In this document: positions 27,126 to 36,202 of the stretch, piece after piece
Numbering within the stretch: position 1 is the first letter of the stretch
How the letters are laid out: every line of letters starts with the position of its first letter
Source: Sinorhizobium fredii USDA 257
GTDB lineage: Bacteria; Pseudomonadota; Alphaproteobacteria; Rhizobiales; Rhizobiaceae
DNA: 64,000 nt
Assembly: GCF_000265205.3 (NCBI RefSeq)
Contig: NT_187151.1
Location: 62,001 to 126,000 of the forward strand
Direction: 5' to 3'
The notes under the pieces: generated by a model
The model's input: the letters and a program-made list of their open reading frames with translations, nothing else
Databases searched by the model: none
Told to the model about the DNA's origin: nothing
Translations under genes and position numbers: made by a program

Positions 27126-27434
27126 ATGCGAGCAATCAAGGACGTCACGATTGACATCGATGAGCCGAACACCGTTCGAATGAACTTCCGTACGAAGGAG
27201 CGCGTGAAGAGGACGATCCAGCGTGCCGCGGCACTTTCCGGCCTCGACGATTCTGCGTTCACGATCAACGCTGCCTACCAGTCTGCCATTGCCACGATCG
27301 CGGCGCATGAGGCGACCTTGTTGCAGACAACGGACTACCAGGCGTTTTTCGACGCTTTGGATAATCCGTCCAAACCGACCGATCGGCTGAGAGACGCGTT
27401 CAAGCGTTATAGCGAGACCGTAGTCTCTAAGTAA
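27126..27434 (+). CDS. DUF1778 (TacA-type) antitoxin
   Basis: The protein of about 102 residues has an N-terminal ribbon-helix-helix region (VRMNFRTKERVKRTIQRAAA) and DUF1778-type features such as FTINAAYQSA and a C-terminal tail around DRLRDAFKRYSETV that blocks the toxin. ATG 27126 is chosen because GAAGGAGCC precedes it; ATG 27111 is an alternative. Its stop overlaps the toxin start in TAATG. The operator at 27072-27098 suggests autoregulation. Confidence 0.87.
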   Translation: MRAIKDVTIDIDEPNTVRMNFRTKERVKRTIQRAAALSGLDDSAFTINAAYQSAIATIAAHEATLLQTTDYQAFFDALDNPSKPTDRLRDAFKRYSETVVSK

Positions 27435-27979
27435 TGGCAAATACCGGCGCCGCAAAACGCATAGTCGAGCCGCTCGATCCCAACCGGTATGATCGGGCGG
27501 CTTTTTTTTGTGGAATCATCCAGGTCGACAACTTCTTCAAGAAGACGGCGAACAAGCTATCGAAAGCAGACAACCTTCGTGTCTATGTGATGACCGAAGA
27601 CGATGGCACAACGGTTATAGGGTTCTACGCCATCAACAGCCACTCGATCAGCTATGCTGATCTGCCGGAACGCTTTTCCCGCACCCGGCCGGGACACGGC
27701 TCGATACCGGCCGCCTATATCTCCATGATCGGTCGCGATCTGCGATATAGGGGTGGCGGTTACGGCGGCGATCTGCTTACCGATTGCCTGCAAAGGATCG
27801 CCGGAATTGCTGACCAGATTGGGATCGCCGTCGTTCTTCTCGATGTCCTTGTTTGCGGTGACGAAGAAAAGACGAGCCGGCGTGTCGCGCTTTACAGCGA
27901 ATATGGCTTTCAACCTTTGCCGTCAATGCCGCTTCGGATGTTCCTGCCGATCGCGACGATCAGGAGCCTAATGGGCTAA
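27434..27979 (+). CDS. GNAT acetyltransferase toxin (TacT-type)
   Basis: TacT-like toxins acetylate the amino group of charged tRNAs and stop translation. The 181-residue protein has the GNAT fold. The N-terminal FFCGIIQVDNFFKK matches the usual F-xCG-x-xLdxFL segment. Acetyl-CoA is bound at IGRDLRYRGGGYGGDLLTD, and the C-terminal ALYSEYGFQPLP contains the conserved tyrosine. The start overlaps the antitoxin stop by one base. The pair probably stabilises the plasmid or this region. Confidence 0.88.
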   Translation: MANTGAAKRIVEPLDPNRYDRAAFFCGIIQVDNFFKKTANKLSKADNLRVYVMTEDDGTTVIGFYAINSHSISYADLPERFSRTRPGHGSIPAAYISMIGRDLRYRGGGYGGDLLTDCLQRIAGIADQIGIAVVLLDVLVCGDEEKTSRRVALYSEYGFQPLPSMPLRMFLPIATIRSLMG

Positions 27980-28110
27980 CGCGCATTCGGTGCGCGATGC
28001 ACGCATTTAAACGAAATGTGCCACACCTGCATGACGGCGGTTTAAGTGCAAAAAGCAACAGGAACAAAACCGCTCTGCTGTTCCATAAGATAGATTATGC
28101 GATCTTGATA

Positions 28111-29888
28111 TGTAGCGGCATTTTAGAGATGCGACATATGAGCCAGTTAGAGATGCGACAGTCGTCGCCTCTTGGGAGGCTGGTCAAACGTCAACGTTTG
28201 GAAGGAAGACTGGCGACGTGAAGCGTGGTTGAGACCATGAGCGTTCGGAGTCGTCATGTCTTGTTTGATCACCATGTCGCAGAAGGAATTGCATCGTCTT
28301 GAACTCATCCAGCGGATTCGCGGCCGCAGCCTGAGCGTCGTCCAGGCGGCCGAACTGCTCGGCCTCAGCCGCAGTCAGGTCCACCGGCTGCTGCAAGCCT
28401 ATGACCTGGCCGGCGCCGACGGTCTTGTCTCGAAGAAGCGCGGCCGGCCGAGCAACCGGCGTCACAGCGAGGATTTCCGCAACCTGGTGCTCGACCTGGT
28501 GCGTGAGCATTATGCGGATTTCGGACCAACCCTGGCGGCCGAGAAGCTGCTCGAACGCCACCGGATTGCCGTCAGCAAGGAGACGCTGCGTCAGTGGATG
28601 ATGGAAGCCGGCCTCTGGGTGTCGCGACGCGAGCGCAAGAAGCGGGTCTTCCAGCCGCGCGGCCGGCGCGATTGTTTCGGCGAACTCGTTCAGATCGACG
28701 GCTCGCTTCATTGGTGGTTCGAGAACCGCGGCCCCAAATGCGCCCTGCTCGTCTATATCGACGATGCCACCGGCAAGCTCTTGCATCTGCGGTTCGCCGG
28801 ATCGGAGAACACCTTCGACTATCTGCACGCAACGAAGGCCTACTTGCAGCAATGGGGCAAGCCGATTGCCTTCTACAGCGACAAGCATGGCATTTTCCGC
28901 ACCACCCATGCTTCCAAGAAGGACCGGACCAGCGGCCTGACGCAGTTCGGGCGGGCCCTTTATGAGCTCAACATCGACATCATCTGCGCCAATACCCCGC
29001 AGGCCAAGGGGCGGGTCGAGCGCGCCAACCAGACGCTGCAGGATCGTCTCGTCAAGGAACTGCGGCTGCGCGGCATCGACACGATCGCGGCGGCCAATGC
29101 CTATGCGCCGGAGTTCATGGCCGACTTCAATCGTCGCTTTGGCAAGGCGCCGCGCAATCCGAAGGACATGCATCGGCCGTTTGCCGCGCATGAGAACCTC
29201 GATGGCGCGATGTGCCGCAAGGAGATCCGCAAGCTGTCGCAGTCGCTGACGCTGCGCTATGACAAGGTGATGTTCATTCTCGATCCGACAGATCGTGCAG
29301 CGGCGCTGGCCGGTAAGAAGGTCATCGTTTGCGACTATCCCGACGGACGCCTCGAGATCACAGACGGGGAAGCCACCCTGCCCTACAGGACGTTCGACAC
29401 GCTGCGCTCGGTGCACCGCTGCGAGGTGGTTGAGAACAAGCGCCTTGACGACATGCTTTCGATCGTGGCCGAGATGCAGGCCGGACGACAGCAACAGCGC
29501 AGCAACGGCGGGCCGCGCCGCACCGGCCAGACGGACCATATGTTCGGCATTCGCGACGGCAGCCAGAGCAACGGCTACCAAAAGCGCGGCACGAAGCCTG
29601 GCCGCAAGACGGATTTTACCAAGGATCCGGTGGTCATCGCCCGACGCCAGCAAGCCCTTGCGCAGCTGAAAGCGGCGGAGTGATCGGGATGTCCAAGCTA
29701 AAGTTTATCTTGCAGCTGGAGCCATCCGCCGCCGACCGGGCTATGCAACCCTGACCAGCTCCACCCGGTCGGCGGCTTGCGCCTTCGTACTTGGTAAATA
29801 TAGCAACTTGCAAACGCAGTACTAAGGAATAAGATGGTGTCGCATTTCTAAGTTGACTACTTTGTCTCATCTTTAAATAGCTGTGACA
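28111..29888 (+). mobile_element. ISNCY-type insertion sequence, copy 1 (complete)
   Basis: The left end TGTAGCGGCATTTTAGAG and the right end, read inward as TGTCACAGCTATTTAAAG, form imperfect inverted repeats with further internal repeats of TTAGAGATGCGAC. The element is flanked on both sides by TGATA, a 5-base target duplication. The right TGATA is directly followed by the left end of a second copy, so the two elements share one junction. Confidence 0.8.
28256..29683 (+). CDS. ISNCY-type DDE transposase
   Basis: The 475-residue protein has an N-terminal helix-turn-helix (LSVVQAAELLGLSRSQVHRL), a second DNA-binding segment (KKRGRPSNRRHSEDFRNLVL) and an rve-type catalytic core. Its acidic residues lie in LVQIDGSLHWWF, FYSDKHGIF and the downstream KGRVERANQTLQD. 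It resembles transposases of the ISNCY group related to IS1202/ISDol1. The start at 28256 has GGAG five bases upstream. No frame break is seen. Confidence 0.85.
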   Translation: MSCLITMSQKELHRLELIQRIRGRSLSVVQAAELLGLSRSQVHRLLQAYDLAGADGLVSKKRGRPSNRRHSEDFRNLVLDLVREHYADFGPTLAAEKLLERHRIAVSKETLRQWMMEAGLWVSRRERKKRVFQPRGRRDCFGELVQIDGSLHWWFENRGPKCALLVYIDDATGKLLHLRFAGSENTFDYLHATKAYLQQWGKPIAFYSDKHGIFRTTHASKKDRTSGLTQFGRALYELNIDIICANTPQAKGRVERANQTLQDRLVKELRLRGIDTIAAANAYAPEFMADFNRRFGKAPRNPKDMHRPFAAHENLDGAMCRKEIRKLSQSLTLRYDKVMFILDPTDRAAALAGKKVIVCDYPDGRLEITDGEATLPYRTFDTLRSVHRCEVVENKRLDDMLSIVAEMQAGRQQQRSNGGPRRTGQTDHMFGIRDGSQSNGYQKRGTKPGRKTDFTKDPVVIARRQQALAQLKAAE

Positions 29889-29901
29889 TGATATGTAGCG
29901 G

Positions 29902-31018
29902 GGGTGGGTTCAAGGATGAAGTGCGACTTGCGATAGATACCAATGGGTTATCACTCGCAAGGAATGCTCATGAGACGCACCTACTCCCAGATCGATATGG
30001 ATGAACGTCGCAGGATCGCTCGCTGGCGAGCGGCCGGCCTCAGCGCCACGGTCATCGCCGAGAAGCTCGGACGGCATCGTTCGACGATTTTCCGCGAGCT
30101 CAAGCGCAATGCGTTTGAGGATGCGCAGATGCCGGATCTCAGCGGCTACTATTGCGTGACCGCCAACGAGATGGCACGTGAACGCAGAGCCAAGCTGCGC
30201 AAGCTCGCCCGCTTCGTCCATGTGCGCCAATCGGTGGTCGAGCGCATCATGCATGGCTGGTCGCCACAGCAGATCGCCGGCCGCATGCGGCTGGAGCGCC
30301 ATCCGATTTGCGTCAGTTATGAGACGATCTACAAGTTCGCCTATTCCGCAGACGGCCAGGCCATCAAGCTGTGGCGGCACCTGCCGGAGCGTCGTGCGAG
30401 ACGCAGACCGCGGCATGCCCGACGGCGTCACGGTCGCCGCTTCAGCCCGGAACTCAACATTCTTCACCGTCCTGATACTGTCGCCGAACGCAAACAGTTC
30501 GGGCATTGGGAGTGCGATCTCATTCAGTTTCGCAAGAAGTTCGGCAAGGCCAACGTGACGTCACTGGTGGAGCGGGTCAGCCGCTTTGCTGTCTTCCTGC
30601 GCAACAACGACCGGCAATCCAAGCCGATCATGGACGGGCTGATTGAGGTGCTCCAACCCCTGCCCCACGCTGCTCGACGCTCGATCACCTTCGACCGTGG
30701 CACTGAGTTCAGCGAATGGCCCTATCTGCAGGCTGGCATCGGAACGCAGACATGGTTCTGTGACCCGCAGTCGCCCTGGCAGAAAGGCACGGTCGAGAAC
30801 ACCAATGGCCGGGTTCGCAAATGGCTTTCGAGAGAGGTCGATCCCCTGTCGATCAGCGACGGCGAGCTCAGGGACATCTGCGACCGGCTCAACTCGACAC
30901 CGCGGAAATGCTTAGGCTACCGAACGCCCGCGGAAGTCTTCCGCAAGAAACTGCTCGCGCAAATACGACGTGTCGGGTAGCGTCACACGCGCAAGTCGCA
31001 GTTCGGCATGAATTCACA
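29902..31018 (+). mobile_element. IS30-family insertion sequence
   Basis: The ends share the inward-reading segment TGCGACTTGCG close to both termini and enclose one IS30-type transposase gene. The element is flanked by CGG on both sides, consistent with the 2-3 base duplications of IS30. It is inserted 8 bases inside the left end of ISNCY copy 2, so it arrived later. Exact ends are inferred. Confidence 0.75.
29970..30980 (+). CDS. IS30-family transposase
   Basis: The 336-residue protein starts RRTYSQIDMDERRRIARWRA, a helix-turn-helix with GRHRSTIFRELKRN. The DDE core is visible in FGHWECDLIQF, SITFDRGTEFSEW and WQKGTVENTNGRVRKWL. The last third is the usual IS30 end (LNSTPRKCLGYRTPAEVF). 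ATG 29970 with AAGGAATG upstream is preferred over an in-frame ATG at 29943. It appears intact. Confidence 0.9.
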   Translation: MRRTYSQIDMDERRRIARWRAAGLSATVIAEKLGRHRSTIFRELKRNAFEDAQMPDLSGYYCVTANEMARERRAKLRKLARFVHVRQSVVERIMHGWSPQQIAGRMRLERHPICVSYETIYKFAYSADGQAIKLWRHLPERRARRRPRHARRRHGRRFSPELNILHRPDTVAERKQFGHWECDLIQFRKKFGKANVTSLVERVSRFAVFLRNNDRQSKPIMDGLIEVLQPLPHAARRSITFDRGTEFSEWPYLQAGIGTQTWFCDPQSPWQKGTVENTNGRVRKWLSREVDPLSISDGELRDICDRLNSTPRKCLGYRTPAEVFRKKLLAQIRRVG

Positions 31019-31158
31019 CGGCAGTTTAGAGATGCGACATATAGGCCAGTTAGAGATGCGACAGTCGTCGCCTCTTGGGATGCTGGTCAAACGTCAGCGT
31101 TTGGAAGGAAGACTGGCGACGTGAAGTGTGGCTGAGCCCAACAGCGTTCGGAGTCGTC

Positions 31159-31920
31159 ATGTCTTGTTTGATCGTCATGTCGCAGAAAGAATTGCATCGC
31201 CTTGAACTCATTCAGCGGATTCGCGGTGGCAGCCTGAGTGTCGTCGAGGCGGCCGAGTTGCTTCGTCTTAGCCGCAGTCAGGTCCACCGGCTATTGCAGG
31301 CCTATGACCTGGCCGGCGCCGACGGACTGGTCTCGAAGAAGCGCGGCCGTCCGAGCAACCGACGTCACAGCGAGGATTTCCGCAACCTGGTGCTCGACCT
31401 AGTGCGTGAGCATTATGTCGATTTCGGTCCGACCTTGGCGGCCGAGAAGTTGATCGAACGCCACCGGATAGCCGTCAGCAAGGAGACGCTGCGCCAATGG
31501 ATGATGGAAGCCGGCATCTGGGTGTCGCGCCGCGAACGCAAGAAGCGGGTTTTCCAACCGCGCGGCCGACGCGATTGTTTCGGCGAACTGGTCCAGATCG
31601 ATGGCTCGCATCATTGGTGGTTCGAGAGCCGCGGTCCCAAATGCGCCCTACTCGTCTACATTGACGATGCCACCGGCAAGCTGTTGCATTTGCGCTTTGC
31701 GACTTCAGAGAACACCTTCGACTATCTGCATGCGACGAAGGCCTATTTGCAGCAATGGGGCAAGCCGATTGCGTTTTACAGCGACAAGCATGGCGTTTTC
31801 CGCAGCACGGCGCTTTATGAGCTGAACATGACATCATCTGCGCCAACACCCCGCAGGCCAAGGGGCGCGTCGAGCGCGCCAACCAGACGCTGCAGGATCG
31901 GCTCGTCAAGGAACTGCGGC
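31159..31920 (+). pseudogene. Truncated ISNCY-type transposase (copy 2)
   Basis: It matches the first half of the transposase at 28256-29683, including the HTH and the IDGSHHWWF motif. After GVFRST about 57 bases are deleted, and one more base is lost a few codons later. The gene ends abruptly after KELR at 31920. The open frame runs into unrelated sequence to 32178. Confidence 0.85.
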
Positions 31921-31952
31921 AGAGTCCGAAGGGGAAGTCGTGACCCATCCAG

Positions 31953-32354
31953 TCATTCGTTCGACCAGTCACTCAGCCTCTGGAATCCGCCTGCAAATAT
32001 GTTCCCGTTACGAACTCGTGCGGTCAGCGCCGAGCTTTCAATCCAGGCCTGGATTTCGGTTGTCAGCGGGCCGAGAAAGATGACTTCCGCCAATGTCGCC
32101 GCCGCATGCAACGCGGTCATTTCGGGCCAGCTCATGGCGATGTCGTGGTGCCCGATCCAAGCGTCAGGATTTTTGTAGTCGATGACGCCGCGCGCTGTCC
32201 TCTCCGATGCGTTCACGAAGAACCTGTAGGACAGGACTCCCGGATGACCTTCGGCTTCGACCCGCCTTGCCAGCGCGCCTACCGCAATCTCGAAGTCTTC
32301 CGGCGTCTTCTTCAGCTCGTATAGATTCAGGACGGTGAGGCGGTTGTCGATCAT
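31953..32354 (-). CDS. Antibiotic-biosynthesis-monooxygenase-like (ABM) protein
   Basis: This 133-residue protein has the compact ferredoxin-like fold pattern of YgiN/ABM proteins: TVLNLYELKKTPEDFEIAVG, then GVLSYRFFVNASERTARGVI and a conserved DAWIGHHDIAMSWPEM helix. The start ATG 32354 lies after a weak site (CGAGG). Members act on quinones or polyketides or have unknown substrates. Its stop lies about 30 bases from the end of ISNCY copy 2, so its neighbours may have been lost. Confidence 0.6.
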   Translation of the reverse strand: MIDNRLTVLNLYELKKTPEDFEIAVGALARRVEAEGHPGVLSYRFFVNASERTARGVIDYKNPDAWIGHHDIAMSWPEMTALHAAATLAEVIFLGPLTTEIQAWIESSALTARVRNGNIFAGGFQRLSDWSNE

Positions 32355-32684
32355 GATTGAACCTCGGTCCGAAACAGCATCTCTTTGCATAACCCGCCCC
32401 AGCACTCCCCAGGTCGGCACGGGACCAATGTAGCAGGCACCCCATACCATCGACAGGCCGTTTCCTCGCAGTCATCGAAGTCAGCATAGTACGCTGGTTG
32501 CTCGTTCTAATGGCGAACGCGAACGGAAAATCCTACCCAGAGCGGTCTTCCACGACGGGTATCAACCGTCAGGTTTTCACCACTAGGTCCGTGACGCAGA
32601 ATGCAATAGCTTGCAGCAACGGGGCGAAGTCTTCATCGAAAGGACAGTTGATGAAGACAGACCGCTCAAACGAAGGCGGCTCAC
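32355..32684. other. Intergenic stretch, nothing recognised
   Basis: Short frames exist on both strands, but none has a family motif or a good ribosome binding site. The promoter of the ABM-like gene should lie at the left end of this stretch. Confidence 0.4.
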
Positions 32685-32903
32685 TCATCCTTTGGGCGGA
32701 ATCGGATCGTTGCCATACGAGTTGCGCTCGCGAATACGCCCATCTCGACCATGAATATAGAGTTCAGTCTTCTGCGCAATCTTAGTGGCGGCGGCAATCG
32801 CTTCAGCCTGGGTTTGGTGAGTGCTTGTAGCTCGCGCAGAACCCGCCTTCTTAACGCTCCAACCATCCGCGCTTGGAACGACGTGCTGCCCCTTCTTCGA
32901 CAT
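32685..32903 (-). CDS. DUF2188 small protein
   Basis: The 72-residue protein reads KKGQHVVPSADGWSVKKAGS, then THQTQAEAIAAATKIAQ and a C-terminal ELYIHGRDGRIRERNSYGND. This is the complete DUF2188 signature (HVVP, GW, TQAEAI, HGRDGRIR, YGNDP). AGGAGG lies ten bases before ATG 32903; TTG 32909 is an alternative start. The function of the family is unknown. It is common on rhizobial plasmids. Confidence 0.85.
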   Translation of the reverse strand: MSKKGQHVVPSADGWSVKKAGSARATSTHQTQAEAIAAATKIAQKTELYIHGRDGRIRERNSYGNDPIPPKG

Positions 32904-33113
32904 GCTCAAGGTACCTCCTGAACGAGATATAATCGCTTTTCGGGTATTCCGCTAGCTTGCAAACGCTGGCTTGGTGCGGACACTGAGATCCAAAGGTCGG
33001 CTGCAGACAGAAGCGCTGTTGCGACGCATTTAAACCGATGCTCGCGTCCATCTAATGCATGTGAGTCACAGAGCTCTTTTGCAACGTTGAGATGTGTTTC
33101 GGCATGCAAATTT

Positions 33114-34764
33114 GGCTCTGACTCACTTTTGATGAAATCAAGTGCTGGCTGATGTTGGTTTCACATAAGGAATCAGCACCATGGGTTATTCGCTGCGACC
33201 GTCGACGCTCCTCGCGGCTTTGTAGTCGACAATACAGCCGTTGATGACGAGGTTATGTTGATCGCGGTTCGGCCGGCGAGTAGAACAAGCCTTTGCCCGA
33301 TCTGCGGAACAAGGTCGGAGCGAATCCACAGTCGATATCAACGACGCTTGGCTGACCTGCCCTTGGTGGGAAAGCCCGTTCGGCTTGTCATTGAAGCGCG
33401 ACGGTTCCACTGCGACGCAGTGTTGTGCGGCCGGCGAATCTTCGCCGAGCGCTTCGACGGGGACGTTCTCGCGCCTTCAGCGCGGCGAACTGCGAGGCTC
33501 GACCACATCGTCCATCATCTCGGGCTTGCACTGGGTGGCAGGCCAGCGGCCGCCTTTGCCAAGCGGCTGATGTTGCCGGTAAGCAATGATACGCTGCTGC
33601 GCGTCGTGCGGCGGCGCGGCAGTCCGCGCTTTGTCCCGCCGATCGTGATCGGGATCGATGATTGGGCGTGGCGACGTAACCAACGCTATGGGACCATCAT
33701 TTGCGATCTGGAACGGCGCAAAACCATTGCTCTCCTGCCAGATCGGGAGCCGTCGACGGCCCAGGCTTGGCTCTCGGACCAACCTCAGATCAGCATCGTC
33801 GCCCGCGACCGCGGCGGTGGTTACGCGACGGCTGCAGCCAAGGCATTGCCACAGGCGACCCAGGTCGCTGACCGCTGGCACTTGATGGAGAATGCCAGCC
33901 GGGCATTCGTCGATGCGGTGCGCAAATCCATGCGCCAGATCCGAACCGCGATCGGAGCCGCCACGATCAATCCCGAGCTGCTGACTGCCGCCGAGCGCAT
34001 CCAGTACGAGGGATATCTTCGCCGCGAAGACACCAACGCCGCCATTCTCGACCTGGCCAAGTCGGGAGCCGCAATCAAGGAGATTATGCGCCGGACCGGA
34101 TACAGTCGCGGCCTGGTCCGACGCGTGCTGCGTGGTCAACGTTCGGATGTCTTCCGCGTCCGCGAGAACTCGCTCGAACTCTATCTGCCATGGCTTGACG
34201 CTCAGTGGTCGGCCGGACACCGGAATGGAACGGAGCTATGGCGGCAACTCAAGAGCCAAGGGTTCCGTGGCTGCCTTCGAGTTGTCACCGAGTGGGCCAC
34301 ACGCCGTCGAAAAGCAGAAAAGGTCGATGACGGTGCCTTGAGCCGAGCGCCCTCGGCCAGGACCATTGCGCGTCTTATGACCATCGGTCGCGACGACCTC
34401 TCCAAATCTGAGACCGTGACGGTCGCGGCGATAGAGAGCGGTGTACCGTTGCTCGTCGAGGCGCGGGAAGCCATCGCCGCCTTCCAGGCGATGATCCGCA
34501 AGAAATCCCTCGCTGATCTCGATCCATGGTTGGAGAAAACCCGAACGGGTTTAGTAGCCTCCTTCGCCAACGGCATCGTCAAAGACCGTGCAGCCGTCAG
34601 CGCCGCGCTAACTTCGCCGTGGTCGAACGGCCAGACGGAGGGGCAAATCACCAAGCTCAAGCTCGTGAAGCGTCAGATGTATGGTCGCGGAAAGATTGAC
34701 CTCCTCCAAGCCCGCGTCATTGGCGCGGGATAAAATCCGTCACCACCAAAACTGCGTCAGAGCC
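33114..34764 (+). mobile_element. ISL3-family insertion sequence
   Basis: The left end GGCTCTGACTCACTTTTG and the right end, read inward as GGCTCTGACGCAGTTTTGG, are clear imperfect inverted repeats. AATTT flanks both sides. The enclosed transposase is of ISL3 type but has a broken N-terminus, so this copy is probably not autonomous. Confidence 0.85.
33181..34733 (+). pseudogene. ISL3-family transposase with N-terminal frameshift
   Basis: The proper start appears to be ATG 33181 (MGYSLRPSTLLAAL), which meets a TAG after 14 codons. The rest of the protein is in another frame, GFVVDNTAVDDEVMLIAVRP onward, with an open ATG only at 33255. The body has the zinc-ribbon LCPICGTRSERIHSRYQRRL, the DDE residues in VIGIDDWAWRR and VARDRGGGYA, and WSNGQTEGQITKLKLVKRQM with the catalytic Glu. 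From ATG 33255 a protein of 492 residues could be made that lacks only the first 25 or so residues. Confidence 0.75.
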
Positions 34765-35195
34765 AATTTTGCACGCCGATTGACAAGCGCTCGACGCCAA
34801 CTGTGCTAAGAACCGTCTTCCGCCACTTCCTGCTTTTGGACGGGTTCGGCAAGTGGGTAGCTTCCGTTAGTTCGACATTTTGTTCGGCCAGAGCCTTGCG
34901 AAAGGCTTTGGCCATGAATTTCGAGCGTGCGAAAACACTAATGGTTCTTTCCCTTTCTGGGGCGTAATGGAGGTCAGTGCTCGCGTTTCTGACGAGCCGC
35001 CCACAAGGGTCAAGCCATGAATTTGTGCATTCACCATTCCGGAGCGAGCGGCGGGCTTGATGGGCCGACTCGGATGGTAGCCAATTGCCGTTGAGGTCAA
35101 CGAGGCACAGTCCGCTGTCGCGCCCAAAAAGAAGCGAAACTGTGATAGAAGTGTTCGTCAGGCCGGAGCAAAGGCCAACGAAGGGCAGCGCAGCA
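34765..35195. other. Decayed DNA with a possible small remnant
   Basis: On the minus strand near 34840-34920 the segment SKFMAKAFRKALAEQNVELT resembles the start of small proteins of the glyoxalase-related group (MAKxLRxALAExxVxLTHS). The following residues do not fit, so it is at best a remnant. Nothing else is supported. Confidence 0.3.
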
Positions 35196-35453
35196 ATGCT
35201 GAAAACCGATACCCGCCAAGCGAATTGGCGCCGTGCCAATCCAGGGAAGTATGATGCTCATCTCGCTGTGCAGCGCGCAGTGAATGCAGGCGAACTGGAG
35301 AAGCAAACGTGCGAAGTCTGCGGGATCGAAGCAGTCGATGCCCATCACGACCAATATGACGAGCCTTTGAAGGTACGGTGGTTATGCCGGCGGCATCACA
35401 CACGACTTCACCACTACGGCGAAGACATGTTTCCGATCAGGGATGCATTTTAG
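35196..35453 (+). CDS. Small HNH-like zinc-binding protein
   Basis: The 85-residue protein has CEVCGIEAVDAHHDQYDEPL followed by WLCRRHHTRLHH, a paired Cys/His arrangement like HNH or recombination-endonuclease VII-type folds. AGGGCAGCG upstream of ATG 35196 is a weak ribosome binding site; longer starts exist but lack support. Such proteins are frequent in phages and mobile elements. It lies close to the tRNA gene on its right. Nuclease activity is not established. Confidence 0.6.
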   Translation: MLKTDTRQANWRRANPGKYDAHLAVQRAVNAGELEKQTCEVCGIEAVDAHHDQYDEPLKVRWLCRRHHTRLHHYGEDMFPIRDAF

Positions 35454-35615
35454 TTGCCCTTTGGACTTGCCAGGCGGCAGACCTCGGGCTCCGTGGCTAT
35501 CTCTGGGAGGTTTCGGTGTGACGGAGCATATGCTGCTTTCCAGGCAGCCCCGGTCGTCTATCGCGGGGCGACGCAGATGCTCGAGTGCCGCGGTATGAGG
35601 CGACACAAAAAAATT

Positions 35616-35691
35616 TGGTGGGCCCGGCAGGACTCGAACCTGCAACCAATCGGTTATGAGCCGACGGCTCTAACCATTGAGCTACAGGCCC
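35616..35691 (-). tRNA. tRNA with anticodon CAU, probably tRNA-Ile2 (lysidine type)
   Basis: On the minus strand the sequence folds into a full cloverleaf: acceptor GGGCCTG pairs with CGGGCCC, the D arm contains AGCTCAATGGTTAGAGC, the anticodon loop is CTCATAA, and the T arm has GCAGG-TTCGAGT-CCTGC. CCA is encoded. The D-arm form GTGGTTAGAGC-like and the short anticodon stem resemble isoleucine CAU tRNAs rather than initiator or elongator Met. The anticodon stem has one G-T pair (GTCGG/CCGAT). A tRNA on a symbiosis plasmid is unusual, and such genes often mark integration sites. Confidence 0.88.
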
Positions 35692-36066
35692 CTCCTCCAG
35701 ACGGCTTACGGCAGCAGTGAGAGATTTGCAATATTTCAATCTACTCCCGACCGACGTTTGCGCTTGGGCGCTGCGGTCTGCAGCGCGACATATGTGGAAC
35801 GACCCGCTTGGCAAGGGCATTTTTCAGCGATTCATCCCGCGGGAACGGTGCGGTCATATGTCCGGCCTATCAGCGCGGTTCTGTGGACCGCTGGCCTCGA
35901 TGAAGTCCGCGAAACGAGTGACTGATCAACCAAACGCGCTCGAAGCGCAATGGCGCGCTGGCCTCTCTCGCCTCGGGATTTCGTCCCGTTGTGGAATCAT
36001 CGCTTGTTTGTGCACCTTGCCACTGGCGGCTACCGTGCCGCGCAGTTCGTGATGTTCGTTGTCAGC
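35692..36066. other. Region right of the tRNA, no recognised gene
   Basis: A plus-strand frame of 111 codons starts at 35717 (MRDLQYFNLLPTDVCAW) and looks protein-like at its N-terminus, but it has no ribosome binding site and no recognised family. It may be the beginning of a gene cut by the IS fragments on its right. Confidence 0.35.
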
Positions 36067-36200
36067 TTATGAGCTGGCCGCACTGCTCTCGAGACCGCGA
36101 TATGTTCCGCCCTTGGTCAGGAGCGCCCAGATGATCCGCGCCATTTTGTTGGCGAGCGCGATCGCAACGACCTTGAAAGGCCGTCGCGCTAACAGTGCGA
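36067..36200 (-). pseudogene. IS110-family transposase C-terminal fragment
   Basis: The minus strand reads [20 protein letters not shown] and then [15 protein letters not shown] before a TAA stop at 36067. This is the conserved end of IS110/IS1111-type transposases. It is joined directly to the broken end of an IS3-type transposase. Confidence 0.75.
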
Positions 36201-36202
36201 CT

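Larger units (their letters stand above)
29894..31920 (+). mobile_element. ISNCY-type element, copy 2, truncated and split by IS30
   Basis: The first 8 bases (TGTAGCGG) of the left end directly follow the TGATA junction with copy 1. An IS30-type element is inserted there, and the ISNCY sequence resumes at about 31019-31021. The right end is missing: similarity to copy 1 stops at 31920, inside the transposase gene. Confidence 0.75.
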
